Assembly: GCA_964479625.1 (NCBI GenBank)
Contig: CAYZMS010000023.1
Span: 1-64,000, forward strand
DNA: 64,000 nucleotides
DNA from: CAYZMS01 sp964479625
GTDB taxonomy: Bacteria > Bacteroidota > Bacteroidia > Chitinophagales > Saprospiraceae
Direction: 5' to 3'
In this document: positions 33,020-41,389 of the stretch, piece by piece
Layout: each line of letters begins with the position of its first letter
Numbering within the stretch: the first letter of the stretch is position 1
Notes under the pieces: model-generated
The model's database searches: none
Seen by the model: only the letters and a program-made list of their open reading frames with translations
Told to the model about the DNA's origin: nothing
Translations under genes and position numbers: made by a program

Positions 33020-33406
33020 ATGAAATTTACTGCGGACAAACAAGAACACTACACAGTGCTAAGCCTCCAGGAGGACAATTTGAATTCAATCATCGCCCCA
33101 AAGTTGAAGTCCGAGTTGGTCGTTTTGGCTAATGAAGGAGTGGTTAATCTTATTCTCGATCTTTCGGCCGTTAAATTTGTGGACTCCTCTGGGTTGAGTG
33201 CCATTTTGACAGCTGATCGTCTTTGGAAAGAGTTAGGATCTTTCATACTTACCGGAGTAGAGCATAGCTCTGTTCAAAAGCTTATTGAAATTTCCCGCCT
33301 CGATACGGTGCTGACCATAATCCCAACTGTTTCCGAATCTATCGACTATGTTTTTATGGAGCAGTTGCAACGGGAACTGGGTGGAGAGGAAGAAGAAGAG
33401 TCATAA
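33020..33406 (+). CDS. STAS-domain anti-sigma factor antagonist-like protein
   Basis: 128-aa single STAS domain. The classical phosphorylation site is present in LILDLSAVKFVDSSGLSAIL (D55-S56-S57). Such proteins are usually switched by a kinase/phosphatase pair, but no partner kinase or sigma regulator is adjacent. The C-terminus ends in an acidic tail (GGEEEEES). It is 27 nt upstream of the ribonuclease Z gene and probably shares its transcript, a pairing I recall as common in Bacteroidota. Confidence 0.9.
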   Translation: MKFTADKQEHYTVLSLQEDNLNSIIAPKLKSELVVLANEGVVNLILDLSAVKFVDSSGLSAILTADRLWKELGSFILTGVEHSSVQKLIEISRLDTVLTIIPTVSESIDYVFMEQLQRELGGEEEEES

Positions 33407-33433
33407 GCCTAGACCGGGGTTTCCGGCCAATCC

Positions 33434-34396
33434 ATGGAATTTGAACTTACCTTACTGGGAACCAACTCCGCCCTTCCCGCGTACGGGCGTTTTCCCACCG
33501 CTCAGGTGCTAAAATGCCCGGGAGGGACATTCCTGATCGATTGTGGAGAAGGTGCTCAGATCCGGATGCAAGAATTTGGAGTGAAGCGGGCAGCAATCGG
33601 CCAGATTTTTATCAGTCATTTGCACGGGGATCATATCTTTGGTCTTCCTGGCCTGTTGAGTTCATTTAGCCTAAATGGACGTACAAGCCCACTCCAGATC
33701 TACGCTCCCCCTGGCCTGGCAGATTATTTGCTGATGCCCTGGAAGCACCTGGAGCAGGATCTACCTTTTCCGCTGGAGTTGATTGAGATCGATACCCAGC
33801 GCCACCAGTGCATTTTTTCCAACAATAAGGTAGAAGTTTTTTCCATTCCTTTGAAACACCGGGTTTCCACCAGTGGTTTTTTATTCAAGGAAGTCCAGGG
33901 GCAGCCAAATTTTAATGCTGATGCCCTTCAGCACTTTGCGCTGGACCATCACCAGATTCGCCAATTGAAGGCCGGAGAAGACATTAAAGTGGAGGGAAAG
34001 ACCCTAAGGGCTAAAGACTGGACTTTCCCTCCACCTTCCGGCCGATCCTACGCCTTTTGTTCAGATACGGATTTTGAACCAGCTATTGCTTCCCTTATCG
34101 AAGGGGTTGATCTGTTGTATCATGAAAGTACCTTTTTAAGGGATGAAAGCGCACGGGCCCGGAAAACCATGCACAGTACAACGGAAGAAGCTGCAAAGAT
34201 CGCACTGGCTGCCGGGGCCAAGCGGCTGGTACTGGGGCACTATTCTTCCCGTTATTCCGAAGTGGAAGTATTCGAAAGGGAAGCCAGGCAGGTTTTCCCA
34301 AAAACGATCGCCGGCCTGGATGGAAGTCGCTTTGAAATACTACGCCAAGCGCCCCAGGTCCCGGATCAGAATACTTCTTCGGTTAAAATAGATTAA
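33434..34396 (+). CDS. rnz: Ribonuclease Z
   Basis: tRNA 3'-end processing endonuclease of the metallo-beta-lactamase fold, 320 aa. Metal ligands: ISHLHGDHIFGLPG (H62, H64, D66, H67), the Asp in AFCSDTDF and the late His in LVLGHYSSRY. The substrate-arm region (residues about 145-200) and long-form features are normal. Encoded tRNAs in this window lack CCA, which fits the need for RNase Z. Its 3' end overlaps the convergent Crp-like gene by 57 bp. Confidence 0.95.
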   Translation: MEFELTLLGTNSALPAYGRFPTAQVLKCPGGTFLIDCGEGAQIRMQEFGVKRAAIGQIFISHLHGDHIFGLPGLLSSFSLNGRTSPLQIYAPPGLADYLLMPWKHLEQDLPFPLELIEIDTQRHQCIFSNNKVEVFSIPLKHRVSTSGFLFKEVQGQPNFNADALQHFALDHHQIRQLKAGEDIKVEGKTLRAKDWTFPPPSGRSYAFCSDTDFEPAIASLIEGVDLLYHESTFLRDESARARKTMHSTTEEAAKIALAAGAKRLVLGHYSSRYSEVEVFEREARQVFPKTIAGLDGSRFEILRQAPQVPDQNTSSVKID

Positions 34397-35023
34397 ATTG
34401 GATTTTCGCAGGTCGTTTAGCACAGAAGTGACCGTTTGCCGGCTGGTGCCAGTAATATTTGCTATGTCTTGTTGTGTCAGGGAATGAGTGATCAGCGTTT
34501 CGTAGCCCACGGGTTTGCCCTTTTTATTGGCTTCCGATTTTAGGAATTGGATGATCCGCTCTCGGGCATCCATGAAGACCATGGACTCGAGTCGGTGCTC
34601 AGCGCTGCGTAGCCGTTCTCCCATGAGGCTTAGGAATCGTAGGGCCATGTTCTGGTTGCGGCGCATAAAAGAACGAAAATCCTCGACAGAAACGTAGTAC
34701 AGGTAGGTGGATTCATGCAGGCTCATCGCCATACTGCTGCGTACTTTTTCCCCTGCAACACCCATATCGCCGAACATGGATTTTGGGATTAGTATAGATT
34801 TAATGATTTCCCGGCCATCCTCTGATTGGGAGCAGATCTTGATGCTTCCTTTGGACAGGAAGAAAATCCGGTCACTTGGGCTTCCGGTATGGTACAAAAC
34901 CGTTTGACGTGGAATTTCTAAATAATGTGTCAAACTGGTCAGGCGCTCCATTTCCGAATCATCCAGACGTTCGAATAATGGAAGGCAACGGAAAAAATCG
35001 GCTTTATTTTGTTTTGTTGGCAT
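34340..35023 (-). CDS. Crp/Fnr family transcriptional regulator
   Basis: 227 aa. The cyclic-nucleotide-binding-like beta roll spans about residues 13-125 (ETVLYHTGSPSDRIFF-like segment, KGSIKICSQSEDGREIIKSI, FGDMGVAGEKVRSSMAMS). A dimer helix and a winged helix-turn-helix follow, with LITHSLTQQDIANITGTSRQ and TVTSVLNDLRKSNLIYFNRR. There is no N-terminal Cys cluster, so it does not bind an Fnr-type iron-sulfur cluster. The ligand is unknown. It overlaps the 3' end of rnz. Confidence 0.93.
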   Translation of the reverse strand: MPTKQNKADFFRCLPLFERLDDSEMERLTSLTHYLEIPRQTVLYHTGSPSDRIFFLSKGSIKICSQSEDGREIIKSILIPKSMFGDMGVAGEKVRSSMAMSLHESTYLYYVSVEDFRSFMRRNQNMALRFLSLMGERLRSAEHRLESMVFMDARERIIQFLKSEANKKGKPVGYETLITHSLTQQDIANITGTSRQTVTSVLNDLRKSNLIYFNRRSILIRDLGRLA

Positions 35024-35201
35024 AGCTGGTATTTTTCTACATTACAAACATGCAACTTTATCTTCCTTGTAAAAAGTACAAGTTTTGATATTTGTCAGAA
35101 TTAGGTAATTATATAATTTTTATAAAAAATTGATTTACAGCATTTTAAAATATATTTATTCCATTTTTGTGCTTAATTATAGGAAATCTGCTCAGTAAAA
35201 C

Positions 35202-36281
35202 ATGCGCAAGATCATTCATGTTGATATGGATGCTTTTTTTGCATCGGTGGAGCAACGGGACCAACCCGAGCTTAGGGGGAAGCCTATTGCCGTTGGAGGA
35301 GGAGGCTCTCGCGGGGTGGTAGCTTCAGCTAGTTACGAGGCGCGGACATTTGGGGTAAGATCAGCTATGCCTGGTGCCGTGGCCCTGCGGTTGTGCCCCG
35401 GGCTCATTTTTGTTCGTCATCGATTCGAGGTGTATAAACAGGTGAGCCAACAGATCAAAAGTATATTTTTCGAATATACCGACCTGGTAGAGCCCCTTTC
35501 CCTGGATGAGGCCTTTTTGGATGTTACCACCAATAAAAAAGAGATAGAGTCTGCCATTCGGATCGCTATGGAGATTCGAAAACGCATCCAGGAGGAGACC
35601 CAATTAACGGCTTCTGCAGGGGTGTCTTTTAATAAGTTTTTAGCGAAAATTGCTTCGGATATCAATAAACCCGATGGATTTAAGGTGATTCTGCCGGAAG
35701 AAGCAGAAGGCTTTTTGGAGCAATTACCGGTGAAGAAATTCCACGGGATCGGAAAGGTTACGGCCGAGCGAATGCATCGAATGGGTATCTTCACTGGGAG
35801 AGATCTTAAGCAATTTGAGGAAAGAGAGTTGTTGCGCCTTTTCGGAAAAGCCGGTCGGCATTTCTTCCGCATGGTCCGTGCACAGGATGACCGACCGGTT
35901 AAGCCCCTCCGTATTCGAAAGTCTATTGGAGCTGAACGAACCTTCTCCAAGGACCTGCGTACCCTCCATGAAATGAAATTGCAATTGCAGCCCATTATTA
36001 AAAAGGTATATGAAGCCGTAGAGCGGTCTAATAACTTTGGAAGGACCATGACTTTGAAAATGAAACGGCCGGATTTTCAGATCCTTACCCGAAGCCGGAG
36101 TTTTAATGATATGATCCGTGAACGGGAAGTGTTTTTTCGTGTTGCAAATGAGTTGCTGGAAAGCCATTATGAAGAAGCCGGAGCAGTACGACTACTCGGG
36201 ATCTCCATTTCGAACCTTATGAGCGAACAAGAGGGATACGGCAAGCAACTACAATTTGACTTTAACCAGGAAGAATCATAA
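35202..36281 (+). CDS. dinB: DNA polymerase IV
   Basis: Y-family translesion polymerase, 359 aa. Catalytic carboxylates lie in HVDMDAFFASVEQRD (residues about 5-19) and SLDEAFLDVTTN (about 101-112). Others are GVVASASYEARTFGVRSAMP, the helix-hairpin-helix region KFHGIGKVTAERMHRMG, and a little-finger domain. The C-terminus ends GKQLQFDFNQEES, and QLQFDF is a plausible beta-clamp-binding QLxLF-like motif. No SOS box can be recognised in the AT-rich upstream region. Followed after 15 nt by a HAD phosphatase gene. Confidence 0.96.
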   Translation: MRKIIHVDMDAFFASVEQRDQPELRGKPIAVGGGGSRGVVASASYEARTFGVRSAMPGAVALRLCPGLIFVRHRFEVYKQVSQQIKSIFFEYTDLVEPLSLDEAFLDVTTNKKEIESAIRIAMEIRKRIQEETQLTASAGVSFNKFLAKIASDINKPDGFKVILPEEAEGFLEQLPVKKFHGIGKVTAERMHRMGIFTGRDLKQFEERELLRLFGKAGRHFFRMVRAQDDRPVKPLRIRKSIGAERTFSKDLRTLHEMKLQLQPIIKKVYEAVERSNNFGRTMTLKMKRPDFQILTRSRSFNDMIREREVFFRVANELLESHYEEAGAVRLLGISISNLMSEQEGYGKQLQFDFNQEES

Positions 36282-36296
36282 AAAATCTGCAATTTC

Positions 36297-36995
36297 ATGT
36301 ATCTAGTATTATTTGACGTGGATGGCACTTTGGTGGAGTCGGGGCACCGTGATAGCCGGTGTTTTGCAGATACCTTTGAGGAAATATATCAACTTCCTTT
36401 TCCCGGCATTGACTGGACCCGATTTCCCCATGTTACCGACGATACTATCTTTCGAACGGCTGTGCGCGAGCTGTTGGGAAGAGAGTTGCGAGATTCAGAA
36501 ATGGGCGCTTTCCAGGAAATTTACCTTCAAAAATTAAACCTGGCTCGCCGGGAAGCGCCTGGGCATTTTCGGGAAGTTCCGGGGGCTGTCAAACTTGTAA
36601 ATGCCCTGCAGAAACAGAAGGAATATTTGATTGGCATTGCCACCGGTGGCTGGGAAGCCCCGGCTCGTATTAAGCTGAGCCATGTCGGGATTCAATGGAA
36701 AGAACTTGTATTGCGGGGTGGGGACAACTGCCCCACCAGAGAAGCTATTCTTTCTGCGGCTTTAGAAGCCCTGCAGGCTTGTCATCAAGCCGTAAAAAAA
36801 GCGGTCTATGTTGGAGATGCCCTTTGGGATATTACCACTACCCGAAAAATGGAACTTAATTTTGTTGGCCTACGTTGGAAAGGTGATCTGGACGTTTTGT
36901 ATGATGCTGGGGCCCAGGTGGTGCTTCAAAATTTTGAGGATCAGGATCAATTTTTCGAGGCGCTGGAGGCAGCTAGTCCACCTAAAAACTTTTAA
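36297..36995 (+). CDS. HAD-superfamily phosphatase
   Basis: 232 aa, HAD subfamily IA-like. Motif I LFDVDGTLVESGHRD carries the nucleophilic Asp8 and Asp10; motif II Thr/Ser in GIATGGWEAPARIKL; motif III Lys in the REAILSAALE region; motif IV VYVGDALWDITTTRKM. The cap is helical (about residues 15-85). Substrate is unknown; phosphoglycolate phosphatase-like enzymes are closest. It lies 15 nt after dinB and is probably co-transcribed. Confidence 0.9.
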   Translation: MYLVLFDVDGTLVESGHRDSRCFADTFEEIYQLPFPGIDWTRFPHVTDDTIFRTAVRELLGRELRDSEMGAFQEIYLQKLNLARREAPGHFREVPGAVKLVNALQKQKEYLIGIATGGWEAPARIKLSHVGIQWKELVLRGGDNCPTREAILSAALEALQACHQAVKKAVYVGDALWDITTTRKMELNFVGLRWKGDLDVLYDAGAQVVLQNFEDQDQFFEALEAASPPKNF

Positions 36996-37071
36996 GGGGG
37001 GGCTTTTTAGCCTGTTACTTCCTTGGGATTACACGTCAAATAGCTGCCAGGGAAATTTTGCGCGCTTCAAC

Positions 37072-37103
37072 TTTGCGTTTTTCCCTGAAAAAAGCTACTT
37101 TTG
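37072..37103 (+). promoter_or_regulatory. Promoter of the tRNA-Lys pair
   Basis: TTTG (37072-37075), 20 nt, then TACTTTTG (37096-37103), an exact TANNTTTG. Predicted start is near 37110, about 35 nt before the first tRNA. Confidence 0.8.
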
Positions 37104-37144
37104 CAACGCTTTTTTAGAAAGGGTGTTGATCTTTAATAAATCAT

Positions 37145-37217
37145 GATTCCGTAGCTCAGTTGGTAGAGCACTTGACTTTTAATCAAGGGGCCCTGGGTTC
37201 GAATCCCAGCGGAATCA
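37145..37217 (+). tRNA. tRNA-Lys (TTT), copy 1
   Basis: Complete 73-nt cloverleaf with 7-bp acceptor stem GATTCCG/CGGAATC, anticodon stem CTTGA/TCAAG around the loop CTTTTAA (anticodon TTT) and T-arm CTGGG/CCCAG. The discriminator is A and CCA is not encoded. Confidence 0.97.
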
Positions 37218-37304
37218 CTAGTGCTTTTCAAAGTAAAAGAAAATAGCAATTCCGGAAAGTATAAAACGACAATAGCGTTTCCATGCTTTTTGGAAAACCT
37301 CTTC

Positions 37305-37377
37305 GATTCCGTAGCTCAGTTGGTAGAGCACTTGACTTTTAATCAAGGGGCCCTGGGTTCGAATCCCAGCGGAATCA
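37305..37377 (+). tRNA. tRNA-Lys (TTT), copy 2
   Basis: Identical to copy 1 over all 73 nt and also over the CTAG-like nucleotides after it. It starts 160 nt after the start of copy 1 and has no promoter of its own, so the two are likely processed from one transcript. Confidence 0.97.
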
Positions 37378-37539
37378 CTAGTTTTTGTCAAATATCAGGG
37401 TTGCCCCAAATCAGTTTATGAACCGATAGTCAGGCTTTGCTAGAAATAAGAGGTACACTACTTCAACTGGTTTTATGGGAGCCCAGCGCTCGCGCTTGAC
37501 ATATCCGCCTTGGGTCAATGAGGAATAGCTAGGGCTTTT

Positions 37540-38853
37540 CTATAGTTTCGGCAATTTTTTGGTAGTCTGTGCACCCAATTCCTTGATCTTTTCCGCTCTT
37601 CCGATGAGGGTGTCTCCTTTCTTTTTCCCGTTTTGAAGTTTGCGCATGGCGTCATGATAGGCGCTATTGGCCTGATCCAGGCGGAAGCCGATCTCTTGGA
37701 GGTTCTCTACAAAGCTGCAGAATTTATCGTAAAGCAAGCCGCTCTGACGGGCGATCTCCAGCACGCCCGATTTTTGTTTTTCCTGTTTCCAGATGTAGGT
37801 GACCGTCCGCATGGTGGCCAAAAGAGTGGAAGTGGAGACCAGGACGATATTGTGATCTAGGGCTTCTGTAAACAACTGTTGATCCTGGCTGACAGCCAGG
37901 GTGAAAGCCGGTTCAATGGGGATGAACAGCAGCAGATAATCCGGACTATTGATCTGATACAATTGTTGATAATTCTTTCGGCTGAGATCCTTAATGTGGC
38001 GTCGCAGGCTTTGCAGGTGATTCCGTAGCAACAACTCCCGATCACTTTCATCTTCCGAGTTGATGAATTGCTCGTAAGCTGTCAGGGAAACCTTCGCGTC
38101 GATGATCAGGTGTTTGTCTCCGGGGAGGTTAATGATAAAGTCTGGCCGTTTTTGGCGGCCGTTCTCATCTGCGAAACTGTTTTGTACCCGGTAGTGGATC
38201 CCTTTTTCCAGGCCAGCCTTCTGAAGGAGCGTTTCAAGCTGGACTTCTCCCCAGTCGCCTTGTGTTTTTTGGTCACCGGTAAGGGCCCGAGCAAGGTTGG
38301 CGGCATCCTGGCTGAGCTGATTATTGAGTAGTCGGAGGTGTTCGATCTCTTTTTTGAGGGATATGCGGTCGCGGGTTTCTTCGAGGAAGCGTTTTTCTAT
38401 GCCGGACTCAAAGTTGCGAATGCGTTCTTTAAGGGGTGCCAGGAGGTGAGTCAATTGGTTGGCACTTTGTGAGCTGAACGTTTGGCTTTTTTCTTCGAAT
38501 AGGCGGTTGGCGAGTTGTTCGAATTCCAGGCGGGCATTTTTTTGAAGTTGTTCGATCTCCTTAGTTTGGTTTCGAAGTCGATCGTCCAGGTGGAGGAGGG
38601 TTTGGTCTTTGCTGGAGAGGGCCTGGGTTAGCGCCCGGATCTCTTCTTCCTTCTCTCTAAGGTCTTCGACCAGGATATCCGTACGGTGCTGAAGGCTGTC
38701 ATGGATGGCTTTAAGCACATATTCCTTTTCGAGCTGAGATTTTGAAACAAATTGCTGCTGCCGGGAAAGGCGCAGATACAACCACATGAACAATCCACCC
38801 AGGATAAGGCCGGTGAGAAGAAACAAAAGACCGAGTATTTGTGGGTCGTTCAT
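37540..38853 (-). CDS. rmuC: DNA recombination protein RmuC
   Basis: RmuC homologue of 437 aa, a putative nuclease-like protein that limits inversion at short inverted repeats. ATG 38853 gives an N-terminal membrane anchor (ILGLLFLLTGLILGGLFMWL), a long coiled coil (about residues 25-185), and the PD-(D/E)xK-like RmuC domain with GDWGEVQLETLLQKAGLEKG, FIINLPGDKHLIIDAKVSLT and LLLFIPIEPAFTLAVSQD. Upstream in-frame codons are unconserved and run into the palindrome at 38956. It is curious that a gene linked to inverted repeats sits beside a perfect one. Confidence 0.94.
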   Translation of the reverse strand: MNDPQILGLLFLLTGLILGGLFMWLYLRLSRQQQFVSKSQLEKEYVLKAIHDSLQHRTDILVEDLREKEEEIRALTQALSSKDQTLLHLDDRLRNQTKEIEQLQKNARLEFEQLANRLFEEKSQTFSSQSANQLTHLLAPLKERIRNFESGIEKRFLEETRDRISLKKEIEHLRLLNNQLSQDAANLARALTGDQKTQGDWGEVQLETLLQKAGLEKGIHYRVQNSFADENGRQKRPDFIINLPGDKHLIIDAKVSLTAYEQFINSEDESDRELLLRNHLQSLRRHIKDLSRKNYQQLYQINSPDYLLLFIPIEPAFTLAVSQDQQLFTEALDHNIVLVSTSTLLATMRTVTYIWKQEKQKSGVLEIARQSGLLYDKFCSFVENLQEIGFRLDQANSAYHDAMRKLQNGKKKGDTLIGRAEKIKELGAQTTKKLPKL

Positions 38854-38955
38854 CGAAAATGTTTGAAGGAAGGGTTGTTTTTTGGATTGAAGGTTGAAAT
38901 TATCTGTTTTTTTGGAGAGTACAAAATTAATGTAGTTGGAAGGTGGGTGAATGGG

Positions 38956-39018
38956 TGGTACTAGGTGCCTTGCACTTATAGGTGCCTGGCACCTATAAGT
39001 GCAAGGCACCTAGTACCA
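38956..39018. repeat. Perfect 63-bp palindrome
   Basis: Arms 38956-38986 and 38988-39018 are perfect inverted repeats of 31 bp with a single T at the centre. Within each arm GGTGCC-type hexamers recur, so alternative smaller hairpins are possible. It lies between proC (stop 39072) and rmuC (start 38853). There is no T-run on either strand, so it is not a standard terminator. It may be a REP-like element, a small mobile remnant or a protein-binding site. Confidence 0.95.
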
Positions 39019-39071
39019 ATAAAAATTAAAAGAACCAAATTTTGAGTTATATTTAACAAAACACTCCCGTT

Positions 39072-39881
39072 TCACTTACCCTCCCTCCCCAATGCTTTAG
39101 CCCTGCTCAGGGCTGCCTTGGCACCATTTATGATATCTTTCTGTACTTCCGTCTTCAGAAAAGAGGCCATGGCAGCTTCCGTGGTCCCACCCTTGGAGGA
39201 AACCCTTTTGATCCACTCTTCGCAACTTAGGTCGCTGGCCTTGTACAATGCAATCGCTCCCTGGAAGGTCTGGCTGACCAGCAGCTCCGCCTGGCTTTGT
39301 GGAAACCCCATCTCACGGGCCGCTCGGGTTAGAGCATCCATAAAATACCAGACATAAGCCGGGCCGCTGCCCGAAATGGCCGTTGAAGCATCAATGGCAG
39401 CCTCCTTTTCTACATAAATCGATTTACCAGTTGTATTGAGGAGATTTTGGACCATGACCAGTTCAATCCTGGTTACCTGCTCGGAGGAGGTGTAGACGGT
39501 CATTCCCTGCCCGATCTGGGCAGGTAAATTGGGCATGGCTCTTATTACCTTCGTTGCCCCAAGACCCCGGGAAATAGTGACGATCTTAACACCTGCCATG
39601 ATCGAAAGAACGACCTGCTGGGCATCCATTTGTTGTCGAAGTTGACCGAATAAAACGGATGAATCCTGCGGTTTTACCGCCAGGATGACCAGATCCGCCT
39701 TTGGAAGACATTCTTCCGGACGGTTAAAAATCTGTCCCAGTTGACGCTTTTCCAGCTCAATCGCTCTTTCACCTGATTTTTCCAGGATCATTAGTTGATC
39801 GGTGGTGACAATATGCGCTCTCAAAAAACTCTGTGCATAGGTGAGGCCCATATTGCCTCCGCCAATGATAAGTATGTTCAT
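39072..39881 (-). CDS. proC: Pyrroline-5-carboxylate reductase
   Basis: Last step of proline synthesis: reduces 1-pyrroline-5-carboxylate with NAD(P)H. The 269 aa protein starts with the Rossmann motif ILIIGGGNMGLTYAQSFL. It has VILAVKPQ (about residue 67), VIRAMPNLPAQIGQGMTVY (about 112-130), and the ProC signature SGSGPAYVWYFMDALTRAA together with SSKGGTTEAAMASF. The length is typical. Single gene. Confidence 0.96.
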   Translation of the reverse strand: MNILIIGGGNMGLTYAQSFLRAHIVTTDQLMILEKSGERAIELEKRQLGQIFNRPEECLPKADLVILAVKPQDSSVLFGQLRQQMDAQQVVLSIMAGVKIVTISRGLGATKVIRAMPNLPAQIGQGMTVYTSSEQVTRIELVMVQNLLNTTGKSIYVEKEAAIDASTAISGSGPAYVWYFMDALTRAAREMGFPQSQAELLVSQTFQGAIALYKASDLSCEEWIKRVSSKGGTTEAAMASFLKTEVQKDIINGAKAALSRAKALGREGK

Positions 39882-40040
39882 GCTGTATAAAGTTGCTGGT
39901 TTTATAGTTTACCGGGCAATAGCCAGATTTATTGACAGTCAAGTTAGACAAAACTCAAAACCCCAAACCCAAATCCCAAAACCTACTTCGCCCTTCTTAC
40001 GAAATCCACAAAAGGGCTGTCTAAAAAAAGAATAAAAAAG

Positions 40041-40071
40041 TTGAAACATTCAATGTATATACATATATTTG
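40041..40071 (+). promoter_or_regulatory. Promoter/operator of the second marR gene
   Basis: TTG (40041-40043), 20 nt, TATATTTG (40064-40071, exact -7). The perfect palindrome ATGTATATACAT (40053-40064) fills the spacer and touches the -7 element, an ideal place for a repressor. The predicted start is at or just before the ATG at 40078, so the mRNA may be leaderless. A related GTGTATACAC palindrome (40574-40583) precedes yceI. Confidence 0.65.
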
Positions 40072-40077
40072 CGTTGT

Positions 40078-40530
40078 ATGAAAATTGAAGACGAAATACA
40101 ACAAACCGTTTTTCGGTCGGAGCATCATAAGATGCACATAAATATCTTATTTACTGCCTCCTGGTTAAACGCCAGGGTTGGGCAGTTACTAAGAAATTAT
40201 AACCTCTCGGTCCAGCAGTTTAATATACTTCGGATTTTACGAGGCCTGGGAGATGAACCCGCCAGTGTGAAGTTGCTAACGGATCGCATGATCGACAAAA
40301 TGTCCAATGCCTCCCGCCTCGTGGAAAAGCTTAAGCAAAAAGACCTGGTGGAGCGAAGAGAATGTGCCCACGACCGAAGGCAAGTGGAGATTTTCATAAC
40401 TGCTGAGGGAAAGGACCTGGTAGGCAAGGCTTCCGATGAACTGAATTCCTTTATGGATACAGAATTGCAGGCATTGACAGAAGGGGAGGCTGCTATCCTA
40501 AATGAATTTCTTGATCGATTACGCAAATGA
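40078..40530 (+). CDS. MarR family transcriptional regulator
   Basis: 150-aa MarR-type winged-helix regulator. The ATG at 40078 gives KIEDEIQQTVFRSEHHKMHI. The DNA-binding region has LSVQQFNILRILRGLGDEPA, DRMIDKMSNASRLVEKLKQK (recognition helix) and VERRECAHDRRQVEIFITAE (wing). There is no OhrR-like sensing Cys near the N-terminus. A palindrome overlaps its own promoter, and the next gene on the same strand, yceI, has a similar palindrome, so the pair probably forms a small regulon. Confidence 0.92.
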   Translation: MKIEDEIQQTVFRSEHHKMHINILFTASWLNARVGQLLRNYNLSVQQFNILRILRGLGDEPASVKLLTDRMIDKMSNASRLVEKLKQKDLVERRECAHDRRQVEIFITAEGKDLVGKASDELNSFMDTELQALTEGEAAILNEFLDRLRK

Positions 40531-40573
40531 TCTGAGAATGCCTTTTGTCCATGTTAAACTTATTTTAATTTAG

Positions 40574-40583
40574 GTGTATACAC
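40574..40583 (+). promoter_or_regulatory. Palindrome upstream of yceI, candidate MarR site
   Basis: GTGTATACAC is a perfect 10-bp palindrome sharing TGTAT/ATACA half-sites (2 bp closer together) with the palindrome in front of marR at 40053-40064. It sits about 116 nt before the yceI ATG. Confidence 0.45.
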
Positions 40584-40698
40584 ATTAATTGTTTAAACTA
40601 AAATGCTTGCGGTTTGTTTCATGACCAGATTGAAAGAATGTCTTAGACTTTCAAAAGAAACACCCGACTATTTTTTAACCAATCAAATTTTAAAAACA

Positions 40699-41286
40699 AT
40701 GACACGCTTTTTTGCAGCATTACCGCTTTTGGCTTTGTTCGCTTTCAACACAAACCCTGTTACTGAGGTAGAAGTACTGAAAGTGAACACTGAAGAGAGC
40801 TTTATCGAATGGAAAGCTCGTAAGGTGACAGGCTCTCACAACGGCAAGATCACGTTGAAGGAGGGTTCTTTAGAAATGGAAAACGGTGAATTGACCGGTG
40901 GATCTTTCGTAATCGATATGACCACTATTGCTGTTGAAGATCTGCAGGGCAACTCCAAGGCTAAACTAGAAGGCCATTTGAACTCTGCTGATTTCTTTGA
41001 TACCGCTAACCACCCTACTGCTACTTTCGAAATTACAGAGGTGGAAGGTTCTAATGGAGAATATAATATTACCGGAGACCTGACCATTAAGGGAAATACG
41101 AACCCGGTTTCTTTCATTGCTACCATCAACAAGTTGGACGATAAGAATATGGCCTTTGCAAGCATTACCGTTGATCGTTCCAAGTATGATGTACGCTATG
41201 GCTCTACCAGCTTCTTTGATAACCTAGGAGATAAGGCTATCTATAACAACTTTAACCTGGACGTCACGCTGGTAGCGAACAAATAA
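40699..41286 (+). CDS. YceI family lipid-binding-like periplasmic protein
   Basis: 195-aa YceI-like beta-barrel (lipocalin-like) protein, which in known members binds polyisoprenoids in the periplasm. ATG 40699 gives a signal peptide (FFAALPLLALFAF). Family motifs are SFIEWKARKVTGSHNGKITL (residues about 34-53), SFVIDMTTIAVEDLQGNSKA, HLNSADFFDTANHPTATFEI and GDLTIKGNTNPVSFIATIN. An upstream start at 40603 would give no signal peptide. It follows the marR gene and ends at a strong terminator. Confidence 0.93.
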   Translation: MTRFFAALPLLALFAFNTNPVTEVEVLKVNTEESFIEWKARKVTGSHNGKITLKEGSLEMENGELTGGSFVIDMTTIAVEDLQGNSKAKLEGHLNSADFFDTANHPTATFEITEVEGSNGEYNITGDLTIKGNTNPVSFIATINKLDDKNMAFASITVDRSKYDVRYGSTSFFDNLGDKAIYNNFNLDVTLVANK

Positions 41287-41351
41287 TTAGTGGAAACTGC
41301 CTCTATTCAGAAGCAAGTTTTTTAAAAAGCTTAAGTAAGAATTGTTTACTG

Positions 41352-41389
41352 AAAAAGGGGGCCGGGCAAATAGCCGGTTCCCTTTTTTT
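41352..41389. terminator. Bidirectional terminator between yceI and folK
   Basis: Stem of 9 bp (GGGGGCCGG / CCGGTTCCC with two G-U pairs) extended by AAAAA/TTTTT and followed by seven T residues on the plus strand. Convergent folK ends at its edge and can use the A-rich side. Confidence 0.85.

Noticed and set aside
34340..35023. Calling the Crp-like regulator an Fnr oxygen sensor
   Set aside because: The N-terminal Cys cluster needed for the iron-sulfur cluster is missing.
38956..39018. Reading the 63-bp palindrome as the proC terminator
   Set aside because: No T-run on the minus strand after the stem and a perfect 31-bp arm is far longer than usual terminators, so it is listed as a repeat.
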